A stretch of 64,000 bases of DNA from Cricetomys ansorgei (GCA_026225945.1 JAMJFZ010001815.1:14484501-14548500); one strand, 5' to 3'; shown: positions 11,811 to 23,687, counted from the stretch's first letter. Notes: a model not told the origin generated them from the sequence alone. Translations and numbers: made by a program.

Positions 11811-12190
11811 GTCTAATGTAGACCATCACATGTCTCACTACATTAAGGTAATGTATTAAATGTATTAGCTAGTGAGAAAGCATGATAAAAGAGCAATTGT
11901 TTTTCACAAAAAAACAAAAGCAGTGAATCTGCATGGTAGCAGTATGGTTACTAAGGCATGAACACTGTGATTTGAATGCTTAATTAGTGAGATTCTGTCT
12001 CAACCAAAAAACCCCAATCTGTCTACCAAATGAAGGAATAACAATATTAACAAACTATTCAAAAGGGAAAAGAAAAATCCAAGCAATCAACTAACTGTTG
12101 AAAACCTGTGAGGAACCCAACTCTCAGTTAATTTAGTTTGTTTTGCTCATACACTATTTGCATAAGATATTTACAACAAAAGCTGTTAGA
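11811..12190. other. Mostly unassigned; possible B1 tail relic
   Basis: 'tagtgagattctgtctcaac' at about 11985-12005 resembles the 3' end of a B1/PB1 SINE, but the upstream body is not recognisable. Otherwise AT-rich with nothing assignable. Confidence 0.35.
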
Positions 12191-12404
12191 AAGGGGTAGA
12201 ATTTGCTTGGTGGTTAAGTGCATTTGTTGCTCTTATAGAGGTATCAGGGATTGATTCCTAGCAGCCACATGGCCATTCACTTCTATCTATAACTCCAGTC
12301 CCAAGGGATCTAAAACCCTTTTCTCACCTACATGGGTGCTAAGCGTTTTCATGCTACACAGAGACATTTGTAAACAAAACACTTATACACATCAAATGAT
12401 AAGG
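12191..12404 (+). mobile_element. B3-class SINE (tRNA-derived)
   Basis: The tRNA-related 5' part reads 'ggtggttaagtgcatttgtt', 'gctcttatagaggtatcagg' and 'gattcctagcagccacatgg'. It is followed by the B3 body 'aactccagtcccaagggatc' and 'cctacatgggtgctaagcg', and the tail 'caaaacacttatacacatca'. Old and diverged; the Pol III promoter boxes are no longer consensus. Confidence 0.8.
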
Positions 12405-12483
12405 TATCTTCTAAGAAGCCTTTAGAGAACTTATAAAATATTTTCATTTGTTTTACTGAAATTTATATTCTCATACATTGCTG

Positions 12484-12540
12484 TGAGGATATAAAATCTG
12501 ATTTTACACATTTAATGTGATATCAGATTTTATATCCTCA
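12484..12540. repeat. Perfect 19-bp inverted repeat (hairpin)
   Basis: Arm 12484-12502 (TGAGGATATAAAATCTGAT) is the exact reverse complement of 12522-12540. The 19-nt spacer contains CACAT...ATGTG, which can extend the stem. The outer flanks CATT/AATG also pair after a mismatched block. It may be a template-switch product or a fold-back element. Confidence 0.96.
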
Positions 12541-14451
12541 TGGTAATGTATAATAACATAAGTATTTAATGTCAAATAGATTTTCAGTGTGGTTAAGAGT
12601 TTTATACATTCAAATTTCCAAAGGTCTGGTATGAGGGTGAGAGGATTTTGCTGCCTTTTATATATATTTATATATTTCATGTGTGTAGATTATAAATAAT
12701 AGTAATAAAAATAATTCCAAAATGTAAATTAATCCACTGATAACATTTCAGGTAAGACAGCATTTTCCAAATAGCATTAGATACATAAAACTTATATGAA
12801 ACATTCTTTTACAAAATCTACATAATTTGTAATTTAAAAAATATGCTATACATTTTCTTTATCATTTTTGATTAATAGACTACTATTTTACTTAACACAT
12901 TTGTGTGCTTTTTTAAAAAATTTAACGGGCAATAAAGCATAATAGGAAGCATTTGTTACCTCATTAAATGTTTTAAGATTTAGTTTCTAAAAAAGATTTG
13001 TTTGTGTTTCTGGTTAATCTAAACTTAGAAAGGTTTCTCCCTCTTAGATCATGATAATCTTTGGAAGACATGTGGTAGAAGAAGAATGTTCACTGCAGAG
13101 TAACATAATGACAGTGGCTCTCACACACTTTGGCAGTCTGAGAAGGCAGTCGTCCAGCAAAGCAATTAATGTCAAAGCTCAATTAGCTCTTACAGAGGTT
13201 TATTAATTATTAGAATGTTTATTCATCTAAATAATTTTCTGTCTCTCTGTAGCATAAAGTAAAATTATAAATTAAGAAGAGAACAATAATTATCTTTCCT
13301 TCCACTGAACGTAGTAATTCAGGGAGTAAGAGGAATTGCTACACAGAGGCATTAGGAGAAAAAAAAATGATGTAACCAATACCACTGATACCTAGGAAAA
13401 CACAAGGTTATAGACCATTTAAAATCATACATATTAAGCTAAAAGATAATATGAGTAAATGACTCCAGATACAAAACATTCAAGAAGAAATTTGAAGACA
13501 TCCCTTTCCAGAAGTTGGAAGGCTATGTAGAGAAAATGTTTCCACTTTCTCGTTTGCCAGTGCCTCATGGAGATGAACAGTAGTGCCATCAATTGTATGT
13601 GACATTAGTACTGGGAAATTAGCTGTTTTCTGAAGAACATATTAAGTGGAGAAAGAAGAAGAGAAGAAAAGACAAAGGGAGTTGGTTTCTTTTCCTCTAA
13701 ATACAAATATAAAATACTAATAATAGGGAATGAATGCTCTTGAGCCACTGCTGATTAAGGACAAACCAAGTTCAGGAATAATAGCATGTACTTTATATTT
13801 TCAACAGGTATTTTTTTTCAGTGTCTAAATAGCTGTGAAAAATGTCACAGTGAGTGATTGAAAGACAAGCAATATCTAACTGGTTAAACTCAACACATAA
13901 ATTATGATCTTACACAGTCAATACACAGTCAAAGAGAATTTTCCATAGATAACAGATTCAAATTCTTATAACCCAGAATCCAAATATTTGTGCTTTTATC
14001 TGGTTTTTGATTAATGGTGACAGAAACCTCTGCTGTGGAGTACATGAACATTTCCAGCATTCTAATCAGGATGTGAAGACTTCAAATCATGAGATTACAA
14101 GGAATATTAATACAAAACCTTTTTAAAATTCAACACTGTCCAATAAAGTATGTACTATTACTAGAAATGAAGTCACTAGGTAGATGAAAGATTTATAAAT
14201 TTTGAAAAAGGTTGATATTGAAAACTGTACTCCTTGCTTGTTTCTTTTTCTGAAATAATAATGGCTGAAATGTTGGGAAGAGAACTAAGATTAAGGCTAA
14301 TGTTAAAGCCACAGACAATTGTCAGGACTTGATTTCAAATAAATCTAAAAACTTTCACTTAAAACACATATATTTTTATTAATTAAAAACAACCAGTTTT
14401 GTATTATTTGTTGATACCATACAGTAGAACTATTTATTTTTTAATTAGTTA
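12541..14451. other. No recognisable repeat; includes a less degenerate unique block
   Basis: AT-rich, apparently single-copy DNA. 13075-13330 is richer in non-repetitive motifs (a TTTATTAATTATTAG-like stretch and a CAATTAG motif) and could be non-coding conserved sequence, but nothing in the window proves it. No frame is worth calling. Confidence 0.35.
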
Positions 14452-14575
14452 TCACGGCCCATGTATGTAATGCCGGCAGTAGACAAAGCAGGTGGATCAT
14501 GAGTTTGAGGCTAGCCCAGGATACATAGTAGGACCTTACTTCAACAACTCTCACTAAATATGAACACTCCCTGAG
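14452..14575 (+). mobile_element. PB1/B1-type SINE relic
   Basis: A diverged 7SL-derived monomer in sense orientation: 'cccatgtatgtaatgccggc', 'gcaggtggatcatgagtttg' and 'aggctagcccaggatacata', then 'gtaggaccttacttcaac'. The order fits B1/PB1 (GCCTGTAATCCCAGC, GGTGGATCATGAGTT, GAGGCCAGCCTGGGCTACA, GTGAGACCCTGTCTCAA). Confidence 0.78.
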
Positions 14576-15312
14576 ACAAAAAGTAAAACAATACAAAACT
14601 AGTAGAAACTATGTCCTGTGATTTAATCTATAGAAATGTTACAATTTTCCTTTTAATAAACTGATATTTTACCAACTTAAAATAACTCAAACTAATATTT
14701 CTCATGAAAGAGTGAGGTAGATAATAATTCTTATCCAAATCTCATAAAATACATTGATGATTTTGGAAGGGTATACATTGTTTTGAAAAAGTTATGTTCG
14801 TAAACACAAAACCACTAAAGTATTTAATTCCCCAAAGAATATTATATTTACACAAACGAAGCTTTGTCTACCTAAACTTAAAATTAAAAAAAAATCAGAC
14901 AGAACTCTAAGTATCACTGAATATGTCTACATGAATCATATCCTGGAAAAAAAATAGATCTGTCACATCACAATGTATTGACATGATGGAAATTAAGTAT
15001 CTCGTATGCAATACATAACAGATGTTTTTATTTTTCAGAATTAATATGGTTAATCCTAGATAGTAATGAAGAAAGTTTCATTTTTTAGCTTAAAGTTTAT
15101 AGTGATATTAGTCAAAGGCTAATATAAATAACCATTTCTATATAACAGTGCCGGTCCAAAATGAAGACAAAACTGCTTTGCAGTAAAAATAAATAAATAA
15201 AATAAACGAATAAATAAATAAATAAAAAAAAAATAAACTCACTGTAAACCACTATCTAGTGACTAAAAGTATAGGAATATAGCAAACATTAATTCCTGCT
15301 TTAAACTTCTAT
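14576..15312. other. No recognisable feature apart from an A-rich tract
   Basis: AT-rich DNA. 15184-15238 is an (AAAT)n/A-rich low-complexity tract, possibly the worn tail of a retroposon, but no body is identifiable upstream. Confidence 0.5.
15184..15238. repeat. (AAAT)n low-complexity tract
   Basis: Repeated AATA/AAAT units (aataaataaataaaataaac...) ending in an A10 run. Confidence 0.9.
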
Positions 15313-15386
15313 CCAGGGTGGAGCTCAGTGATAATGACTGTGTAGTATGTACAACACCCTAAGTTCAATTTCTAGGACATAAGATA
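15313..15386 (+). mobile_element. ID-type SINE relic
   Basis: A roughly 74-bp tRNA-Ala-like element: 'ccagggtggagctcagtgat', 'aatgactgtgtagtatgtac' and 'aacaccctaagttcaatttc'. This is the order of the rodent ID core (GGGATTTAGCTCAGTGGT ... GCAAGGCCCTGGGTTC). The A and B box equivalents are mutated, and it is too diverged to call a tRNA gene. Confidence 0.62.
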
Positions 15387-17097
15387 TGGGATAGATATTT
15401 TGCCTATATTAATATCTTTAAGGCTAAGAAATTAAAGTTGCAATGGTCTAATCATGTGGTTGGCATAAGATAAGAACACAAAAGAAGAAATCGAAGTGGG
15501 TAGCATTGAGGTTTCCCTAGAATCTTCTCTGTACTAGAGAGAATTCTAGAGGCTTGATTGCGAAGATGGAATGGAAAAAGAATATTCCTGCCTTCTTTGC
15601 CATACATAGTCCCATCAAATTAAATACATCTTGAAAAGAGACTTAGGAAATAGTAATACATGAGATTGAAAATGTTAATCGCAATTGCTTTGAAATCCCT
15701 ATTAATGAAATTAATGACACACTAACCCATGAATATCTAGAGGGCTCTTGGAGCAATGATGGGAAGAATGAGAATCTTTTAATTTTTGTAAAGTTTATAA
15801 TTTTTAACTTGATTCAGGTGGACTTATTACTTAATAAAATGAAGGTAACAAAATAGGAAAGTACAGCAGGTATGATTCTAATCAAGAATGTAAAACTAAA
15901 CAGAAGAGCAGCAAATCAAAATAATTAAACATAAGAACTAGTCTAGAGGGACATCAGAGAAGCACGTAAAGAGATAAAGTCTGCTCACGGTAAGGAAAGA
16001 GAAGCTGAGTTATAAATCAGAACAAGGAAAAGCCAAATGCTGGCCTGAATAGCAAGAAAATGAAACACTATTAGCACAAAGAAAAAGCCACCTTCTGACC
16101 ATAGCACACGTAACTAAACGGAGCAGTGCTCAAGGAAACGTTAGAAGATGCTTTCCTAAGGAAGAGCATCATCGCTCAGTGCCCTTTCTATCTCTGTAAT
16201 ATTTCAGTCACAAGTTTCTTCAATGGCCCCGCCTTTTCTGTTCCCTTTTGTAAAATTATTTGTGAGACCAGCTCTTTAGCTCATCACTTCCTGTCTTCAC
16301 TGAACTGAGTCTTGTCGTTCACACTGGAATCAAAGTCACCATGGGTGCAAACGGACACAACATCTCTCTTCTGTCTTTGTAAGTCTCACACTCCCTCAGT
16401 TGATATCTGCCTGCACTCACCGGGATGTAGACAGGCTCTCCTGACAGAAGCTCTGCCTTCACATCTGTACATCTGTTATTTACCTTCAGAAACGGGGCAT
16501 TTACAGATTTAACTGTGGGTAAAGGTGCCCACTGGATCTCAAGCAGGGTGTTTCAGCTTATTTTGTGAGACAGATGGCCAATAGCCTCTTTGTCTGCATT
16601 ATAAGTTCATTCAATAGTTGTGTTATTCAAGCAGTACTGGAAAAATCTCACATGTAAGACATCATCCTGCACTATATGTGCAACATCCAGCTTCTGAATG
16701 GAGCATATTTTGTCTGTTACTCTCATTTTCCCAAGGGGGAACAAAAGTGCCTCCTGCCTTGTTTCTTAGGACTGATTTCCCTGCCTCTTTCCTCAAGTCA
16801 TTCTCTCTCAGCAGCAGGAAGTATTCAGTGCGCTCTGATCATGGCACTCATAATTAAAAGTCTTGTGCTCTCAGCTCATTTAGTAAAGTCAGGTTGAAAA
16901 ACTAAGTGAAGAGCCAGTTTAATAACTTTTCCTTTCTTTAACAATTCATTTGTTAAAGTTATTTCTATTTTACTGTTTAATTTTGTATAGCATGAATCAT
17001 TAATGACTGCAGCTGTTAAAAGTAAAAATTATATCTGCCAGTTCAAAATCAGCTTAAATTGCCATTAGAAGATATATATCTATATGATTTAGTTTTA
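15387..17097. other. Unassigned; 16090-16900 is single-copy and less AT-rich
   Basis: 15387-16090 is AT-rich and featureless. 16090-16900 has a visibly higher GC content with several overlapping short frames (60-79 codons at 16126-16897) but no recognisable protein. A CACCATGG start context at 16338-16345 is followed within 50 bp by TTTGTAAGTC, a good splice-donor shape, after an open frame of only 13 codons. I do not call an exon. Confidence 0.35.
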
Positions 17098-17302
17098 TTT
17101 TGTTAGTGTGTATGTGTGTGTTTCTCTGTGTGATTGTATGTCATGTGTGCGCAAGTGTCTATGGGGCCAGAAGAGGGTATTTGATCCCTTGGAGCTAGAG
17201 GTACAGGCAATTGACAAAACACCTGATATATGTCATTTGAAAATGCAGGCAGTACTCTCAAATACTAAGCCATCTTTCCGTCCCCCATTAATATGTATTT
17301 GA
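17098..17302 (-). mobile_element. B3-class SINE, antisense
   Basis: Reversed B3: a TG-rich tail 'gtgtgtatgtgtgtgtttct', then 'gtctatggggccagaagagg', 'ttgatcccttggagctagag', 'gtacaggcaattgac' and 'aatactaagccatctttccg', ending CCCCC. The last part is the reversed tRNA-like head (CTAAGCCATCTCTCCAGCCCC in younger copies). Confidence 0.82.
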
Positions 17303-18973
17303 GTCTTGTTTACATTCCCTTTGAGCATTTAAAAAATACTGTAGCATGTGTAAAATCACATAGAGATCACTATTATTTTGGATTATTAAGACTTTTCCCT
17401 TTAGATAGCTAACTGTGATCATTTAATATAAATTTATTTACTCAATGTATTCAGTATTCAATTTAGTCAACTGTGAAAGTGAAAGGTGAACAAAATATGT
17501 ATTCTTTCAGAAATCACATTATTTAAATAATGTGTAAATTTCTCATTTACTCTTTGTTTTCCTAACCTAATGACTACCATAGTGTATTTAATAAACACTG
17601 AAAACTTGGTAATAACTTTTCTCTTGTCAATTTCAAGAGGCTGTGTGGAATTATTTTCTTTTGCATATTAAAATTATAATTGGGATATAACTTTAGATAT
17701 GAACATTTGAAGAAGCTTTCATACATTTCCTGGCCCTTAGTTATCTGCAAATGAATAATAGGTTCCTTGGTGAAAACCAAGTAATTAACTTTTAAGGGAC
17801 AAAGAATCTGACCTAATTTCTTTTTTTCTCATTCCAGTGATGCTTCAACTGTATTTTCATTTTATGTTTGTACTGCCATTGTCTCACTTAATTATATCAG
17901 CTAATTCATAAAATTACATTCTCTTTAAGGATCAAACTCAGGTTTGTTTCCCTAGTCTAGTTTGTGATTTATTAAATGTTTTTCTGACATTTCTCTTTGA
18001 GAAGATATTCTCAAACCACTTGATGACTTTCATTTCTTTCTTCATCATTTGCCTAGGAATTTATTATACTCAGTGTTATAATTATAAGGCTTTGATAAAC
18101 TAAGAAAAGTTTTGCATATTGGTGCATGATAATCACTTCCTTTTAAATTTGCATCATTTCATTTGTATTTCTGAGCAATCAGCCACTTTCAAAAGCATCA
18201 ATTCTTTGCTTTTGTCTTGTATTAGAAAGTCCACAAATTCGGGAAATTGTACATATAACCTGATAAGCTCATGCTCGTTATATATTCTAAAGGATTTAAA
18301 AATCTTTGAAATAAAAATAATGACCAATGGAAGGAGGTTATTTTAATTATAATAGTTGTAAATTTCTGGTTATCTTCATTTCCACTACATTTTGATTGCT
18401 CCAATCCCATTATGTCAGATCTGCATTGAAGAACTATTATTGCAAATGAAAAGTGTGTCAGGATATTATAGGTTTAATGGAAATACACACGGTTCTGCTT
18501 ATTGTTTAAGTGGCAAACAGTATTAGAAGTTATTTCTCCTATGTATGATGCACAATAGAGCATACAAATCTTTCTGAAATTAAAAAAAATCAGAGAAGGT
18601 GGAGACTTTATATAATCACTTCAGATTTCTCACCTATTCTACTGTATAGATGTTACAGGAAGGATTTAAAGCAATGAGATTTAAAGCAATAAATATGAAA
18701 TATTCTGCATGTTGTAAACAAGAGAGAATAAGATATCTTTAGTAGTGCAATAGTGATAACACTATTTATGCGGTAATCAACTGCTTTTAAAAATGGCACA
18801 GAACTCATTAATCCTGAAATTAGTCTTCAAACTGTAGTGACCTCAGCTCCATATCTGGTGGTTAACCCTTGCCATATCTCAAGTGGGTTATTTTAACCAA
18901 TCCTTAGATACTATATCTAATGAATCCTCACACCCTCCTTCCTATTTACTGTGGATGTTCTATTATCCAGTCC
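17303..18973. other. No recognisable feature
   Basis: AT-rich single-copy-looking DNA. Short frames at 17574-17780 (minus), 18119-18346 (plus) and 18222-18410 (minus) lack any recognisable domain. Confidence 0.5.
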
Positions 18974-19374
18974 TGTCTCAGCTGGTTGTAAAGTCAACTT
19001 GACACAAGCTAGAGTCATCAGAGAGGAGGAAACTCCAAGTAAGAAAATGCTTCCATAATATTTGGCTGTAGGCAAACCTATTGGGAATTTTCTTAAATAG
19101 TGATTGATGTGAGAGGGTCCATACTATGTTTTGGTGGTATCACCACTTAGGTGGTGGTCCTGGCTTCTATAAGAAGGCAGGTTGAGCAAGCCATGGGGAA
19201 CAAGCCAGTAAATAGCACTCCTTCTTGGTCTCTGCCTCAGCTTCTGCCTCCAGGTTCCTGTCCTGACTTCCCTTGTTGATGAACAATGATGTAGATGCAT
19301 AAGCCAAATAAACCATTCTATCCCCAAGTCTTTTTGGTGTTTCATTATACAAACAGAAATTTTACTAAGGAAAG
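18974..19374 (+). mobile_element. MT-class ERVL-MaLR solo LTR (MTD/MTE-like)
   Basis: Starts near TGTCTCAGCTGGTTG and runs through 'agtcaacttgacacaagcta', 'gagtcatcagagaggaggaa', 'tagtgattgatgtgagaggg', 'ttctataagaaggcaggttg', 'agcaagccatggggaacaag' and 'cctccaggttcctgtcctga'. It then has CCAAATAAACC (poly(A) signal) and the terminal 'gtgtttcattatacaaacag'. Better preserved than the copy at 6388. The 180-codon minus-strand frame at 19124-19666, the longest in the window, is mostly antisense to this LTR and is not a gene. Confidence 0.93.
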
Positions 19375-20514
19375 GCCATTTGTGTGTTTCACTTGTCCTG
19401 ATTGCCCATTCTCTAAACTCATTGAATATTCTGACATTGGTATACTTGTGTTGATTTTGAAGGATCACAGTTCTTCTGCTTTGCGTTAAATATCTGTTTG
19501 TACTTTGGTGAGTTCTTAGAAATAACATATTTGTACTTTTTCTTGGTACAAACAATTCTGCATGATACGAATATGAAACTAAGCTAAGGATTGTGCATTT
19601 ATAAAGCTTTACGTCTTTGATGATAACTCTAGAATTTGTATTGAAATAATTTTCTTGTTTATACAAAACCTTAGTTTTGGGTTTAACTATCTGTTTAAAT
19701 TAAATTCACTTAATTAAAAGTAAACTGTTATGTTCTAATTGTTAAATACAATTTATTGTTGAAATATCTTCACTGTGTACATCTAAAAGTGTCTGCAATG
19801 TTCTTTATTATATTGTCTGATCTCAGTTTATTAGGTTCCAGGAAGTCTTTTTAAAAGTGAGTTAGTGGAAGATGCATAAACATTTTTAATTCAAAGGCAG
19901 AATGAGGTGAATTGTTACTGCAGAGCCTTAAATGGATTATTTTATGTTCTCAGAGCATCCATCAGGAAGAAAACTGTTTTAGAAAACCAATGTGATTGTG
20001 TCAAGATGATGGGACTAAATTGGCCATGGCAAGGTTTAGTCAGTGTTTTGGCTGTTTTCATTATTGATTACATAACATTGATTATGTTAATTGTGCAGAG
20101 CTCCAATTTGCTTTTAAGTTTGATAAAAAATAACAAATTGACACTGGCATAAATTTTCTTTTATTTGGGTTGTTTATATATAACTTATTTCTCATTACTT
20201 TTAGGGATTTAAGGAAAAACTCCTTCAATTTTTTTTTTCTTCCAGCTTGAATTTCAGATTAAAATTCACAGTCACCTTTATTTCCTTTCACCGGTTCCAT
20301 TGCTTGGTGAAAGAACATAGTGATTAATACTCAGTGACTAAGTGCATAATATTTTTATTAAAGGAATGAAGAACTTTAGAACAAGTTGCATTTTTACTAA
20401 ATAGTGTTCAATATAAGTGAAACAAGAGGACAATGTCTATTTGTTTTACATAGTGATGTTTTAGGCTGCTAAATATGAAATGAAAATAAAGTTGAACAAT
20501 AAATTATTTGAGTG
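19375..20514. other. No recognisable feature
   Basis: AT-rich DNA between the MT-class LTR and the decayed L1. The 81-codon frame at 19907-20152 has a hydrophobic stretch but no recognisable family. Confidence 0.5.
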
Positions 20515-22800
20515 ATTCAGGAAATAACCCCACCTACATATTAATTACCATATTCATTTCGCTACCAACTACCATTTATATTCCAACTTGTAAGTCAGAC
20601 ACCCCTACCTCTCAAAGACATTACACCTACTTACTTGTTAGGCACACTAATCACTGTACCACTAACACAACACATGGAGTCAGACTTGAAACTCCAGGTA
20701 GATTCTCCAGAAATTCCAGGTAGTATCTGCCTACCTGCCTGTCAGTCACAAAGCACACTGTACTGCCTAGAACCATGTAGGCTGCAACCTAGAACTCCAT
20801 GCAGGTCCTCCAGAAGCATTTTGTATTCAAAATTGTCTATCAGCCTCCCCACCTGTGGTGATGTCTGAGTGGTGAGAGTTACTGAGAAATCTAGGTAGGG
20901 ACTCTCAGAGGTGGTCTACAACCACCCCTCTCAAAATTCCCTGGAAACATAGTGTGTACACCATTCTGTCTGACTTCTGCCACACTTATCTAAAGATGAT
21001 CTTGCATCCTGATCCCCAGGACACAAAGCACAGCCTAATCTAACTGTGGTCCTAGCCCCTATCACCAAAGAACTCTGTTCAGAACATGGTGAGGAATCCA
21101 CAAATTCTGAAGAGTAATATAAAAATCCTCTAAGTCTATAGAAAACTTACTATCAAGTTCAGAATTTGCATCTAATTCTAATTGAGCTAAGGTAGCCTCT
21201 CATACCATATTATCACATTAAAACAAAGTAGTTCAAAGCCTGAATACCCAGTGCAATTCAGGTGGTCTACAACTTGACAAGTTGGGTAACAGAAAATAAA
21301 GATCTAAATACCCATTTAATAAATACAAGACCAATTATCCACACCAGAAATACTACCAATGATATAAATAAAGATGCCAAGTCCCATCACAAAAACACCA
21401 ACAGCATCAATAGCCAGAATCTCTCTCCTACAGAAATTAGCAACCCCCAGTGTAATCTTCCTTTGGAAAACCAACTTAGATAGTATACAAAACAATGATA
21501 TCAAACCATAATTATGAACATGATCAAAAAGCAACTTACTGTATAAAACAATGATCAATGATATCAAACAATAACTACAAATTAGTTTAAGGAACTCAAA
21601 GAGGAGATGAACAAATGCCTCCTTGCCATGAGCACTAAAAAAACAAAGTTGAATAAAATAATGACAAAAATTTCATGATATGAAAATGGAATTTAATAAA
21701 GAGATAGAATCTCTGGAAAAGAGGCATAATGAAATGAACAGTTAAATGAAAAATTCAGAAAATCAAACAAAAATTCTAATTAAAATCTCACCAATATCGG
21801 GAATAAAGTAAAAAAGAAAATATCAGCGAATATTGGAGTATTTCACAATTCTTTTAAAAAAAGCTAATATTTTACTGAAACCAAAAACCAGAAAAACATC
21901 CCACAGAAGGAGAAAATTAAGGAACAATATCTCAGGATATTGTTGGACATATGGACACAAAATTTCTCAATAAAATTCTTGCAAACAATTAAAGCACTTC
22001 AAAAAGATTATTCATAATAATCATTTGAGAGACACAGAGGTTATTTAACCTAAGTAATTAAATCAATAGACTCCATCACATAAATGAATTCAAGGATAGA
22101 TCATATGTTTGTTTCATTAGACACACAAAAAGCTTTTGACAAAATTCTACATTCCTTCTTTCAAAAAAAAAAAAAAGCTATGGCTACATTAAACATATCT
22201 TAGCATAATAAAGGCAGTATATCTAAAGTCTACCATCTAAATCTTGCTAATGGAGAAAAGTCAAAATATTTCCACTAAAATCATTGGCAAGATAAGGATT
22301 TCTTTCCTCCACTCTTGTTCAATATAGTACTGGAAATATTAGACAGAACAAGACATGTGAAGGATACAGATACAAATAGGCATGAAAGAAGTCAAAGTAT
22401 TCTTACTTGCAGAGGAAATATTCATAAGGGATCCTAATGACTCCTTCAGAAAACCCCTATAGCTGATAAATGCAATCAATAAAATAGCAGGATACAAATT
22501 TAACAAACAAAAATCAGTAGCTTTCCTATATACAAATGGCAAAATACTGAGAAAGAATGGAAAGAATACCATTCACAATAACCCCAAAGGAGAAAAAAAA
22601 AAAAAACTTGGAATTAGTCTAAGGGAACAGAAGGCATAATAAATAAAAATTTAAAATATTGAAGAAATAACTTGAAGATGGTATCTGAAAATGGGGAGAC
22701 TCATCCTGCCATGATTGTGGATTGATGAGATTTATATTTTGAAAATTATCTACTTTGAAATTTCATCTTACTTCAGACAGAAGAGAATGCCTAAGAAGAA
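20515..22800 (+). mobile_element. Decayed L1 LINE: 5' region, ORF1 and ORF2 remnants
   Basis: 20515-21080 resembles a rodent L1 5' region (CT/AC-rich, 'tgtaggctgcaacctagaac', 'cctccagaagcattttgta'). 21260-21900 carries ORF1-like text ('gccaagtcccatcacaaaaa', 'caaagaggagatgaacaaat', 'gagatagaatctctggaaaa'). 21940-22760 carries the ORF2 reverse-transcriptase region ('aatttctcaataaaattctt', 'aaaaagcttttgacaaaatt', 'ttcaatatagtactggaaat', 'gctttcctatatacaaatgg', 'accattcacaataacccc'). There are many stops and frameshifts and a large internal deletion. The position of the catalytic Asp pair is altered ('cttgcagaggaa'), so no functional protein is encoded. Confidence 0.82.
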
Positions 22801-22812
22801 GAAAGATAAAAA

Positions 22813-22814
22813 GA

Positions 22815-22879
<65 letters not shown>

Positions 22880-22955
22880 AGAAAGGGAGAGACAGAACAG
22901 AGGGAAGAGGGAAGGAAGGAAGGAAAGAAGGAAGGAAATGGAGAAGAAAAGAAAA
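22813..22955. repeat. (GAAA)n microsatellite and purine tract
   Basis: About 17 GAAA units to 22880, followed by GGAA/GAAG-rich purine sequence to about 22955. It separates the L1 ORF2 remnant from the 3'UTR part. Lys/Glu- and Phe/Ser-rich frames here (22715-23050) are artefacts. Confidence 0.97.
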
Positions 22956-23171
22956 ATCATGGTGCATGATTGCAAAATCCAGAGGAATGGTACCTTTTCT
23001 TGAGAAAACTTTTCTTTATGTTTCCCAGAAACGTCAGATGCTACACCCATGAAGTCTCACCAACATGACCTAAACAAGGATTTTCAATATACATAATAAT
23101 GTGGATAAGGGAGAAAGCTTACAGGCCCTCAATCCCAGACAAGAACTGCTTGCTGGCAGTTAAGAAAAGCT

Positions 23172-23560
23172 GAGAGTTGACCCGGCCCGCGGGTCAGTCA
23201 ACCAGGGACCCTGGAGGAGAGAGTGAGGGGTCAGGGGATAAGAGGTGCAAGAGAATGGGACAAGACAGGATTCTCTGATAAAGTCTGTTTATTGAATGTT
23301 TTCACACCACATATATAGGCTAAGGGGGGTGGTTTGAAGAGAGGGAGGAACTAGCTAAGGGCAAACTGCAAAAACAGGATGTCTTACATCCTGAGGAAGT
23401 CTAACTCTATATTTTGTAACTACCAAAAGTTAAGCAAATAGCAAAATAGAGAAAAACAACTCTTGTGGGCAGCAGTGGAAAATTACTGACTGCATGAGCA
23501 GTGCAACATCATGGGCATTGATGAAGACAAGGCTGGGGGGATAGATCCCCCACAGAGAGT
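23172..23560 (-). mobile_element. ERVK-type solo LTR (377 bp) with 6-bp target duplication
   Basis: The LTR is 23178-23554, flanked by the identical hexamer GAGAGT at 23172-23177 and 23555-23560. On the minus strand it starts TGTGGGGGATC and ends GGGCCGGGTCA, giving the canonical TG...CA. It has a TATA-like CTATATATG (plus 23311-23318) and AATAAA (plus 23288-23293) about 20 bp apart. A 6-bp duplication is typical of class II (ERVK/beta-like) integration. No internal viral sequence or second LTR is present, so it is a recombined solo LTR. Removing it makes the surrounding L1 3'UTR contiguous. Confidence 0.9.
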
Positions 23561-23686
23561 GAGAGAAATAGTCTTTTCCAGAAAGGAGCTCACCAATGAT
23601 TATATAGTACTAAATGGTCAGCCCTAAAAACATACACATACGAATAACATTATATGGATTGAGCTGGTTATACTTATGTGTCTTCA

Positions 23687-23687
<1 letters not shown>

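Noticed and set aside
15313..15386. tRNA-like sequence considered as a tRNA gene
   Set aside because: It matches a diverged ID SINE. The promoter boxes and cloverleaf pairing are not preserved.
19124..19666. 180-codon minus-strand frame, the longest in the window
   Set aside because: Most of it is antisense to the MT-class LTR at 18974-19374. It has no domain, signal or coding-like composition.
22715..23050. Lys/Glu- and Phe/Ser-rich frames of 82-95 codons
   Set aside because: Produced by the (GAAA)n tract and neighbouring L1 remnant.
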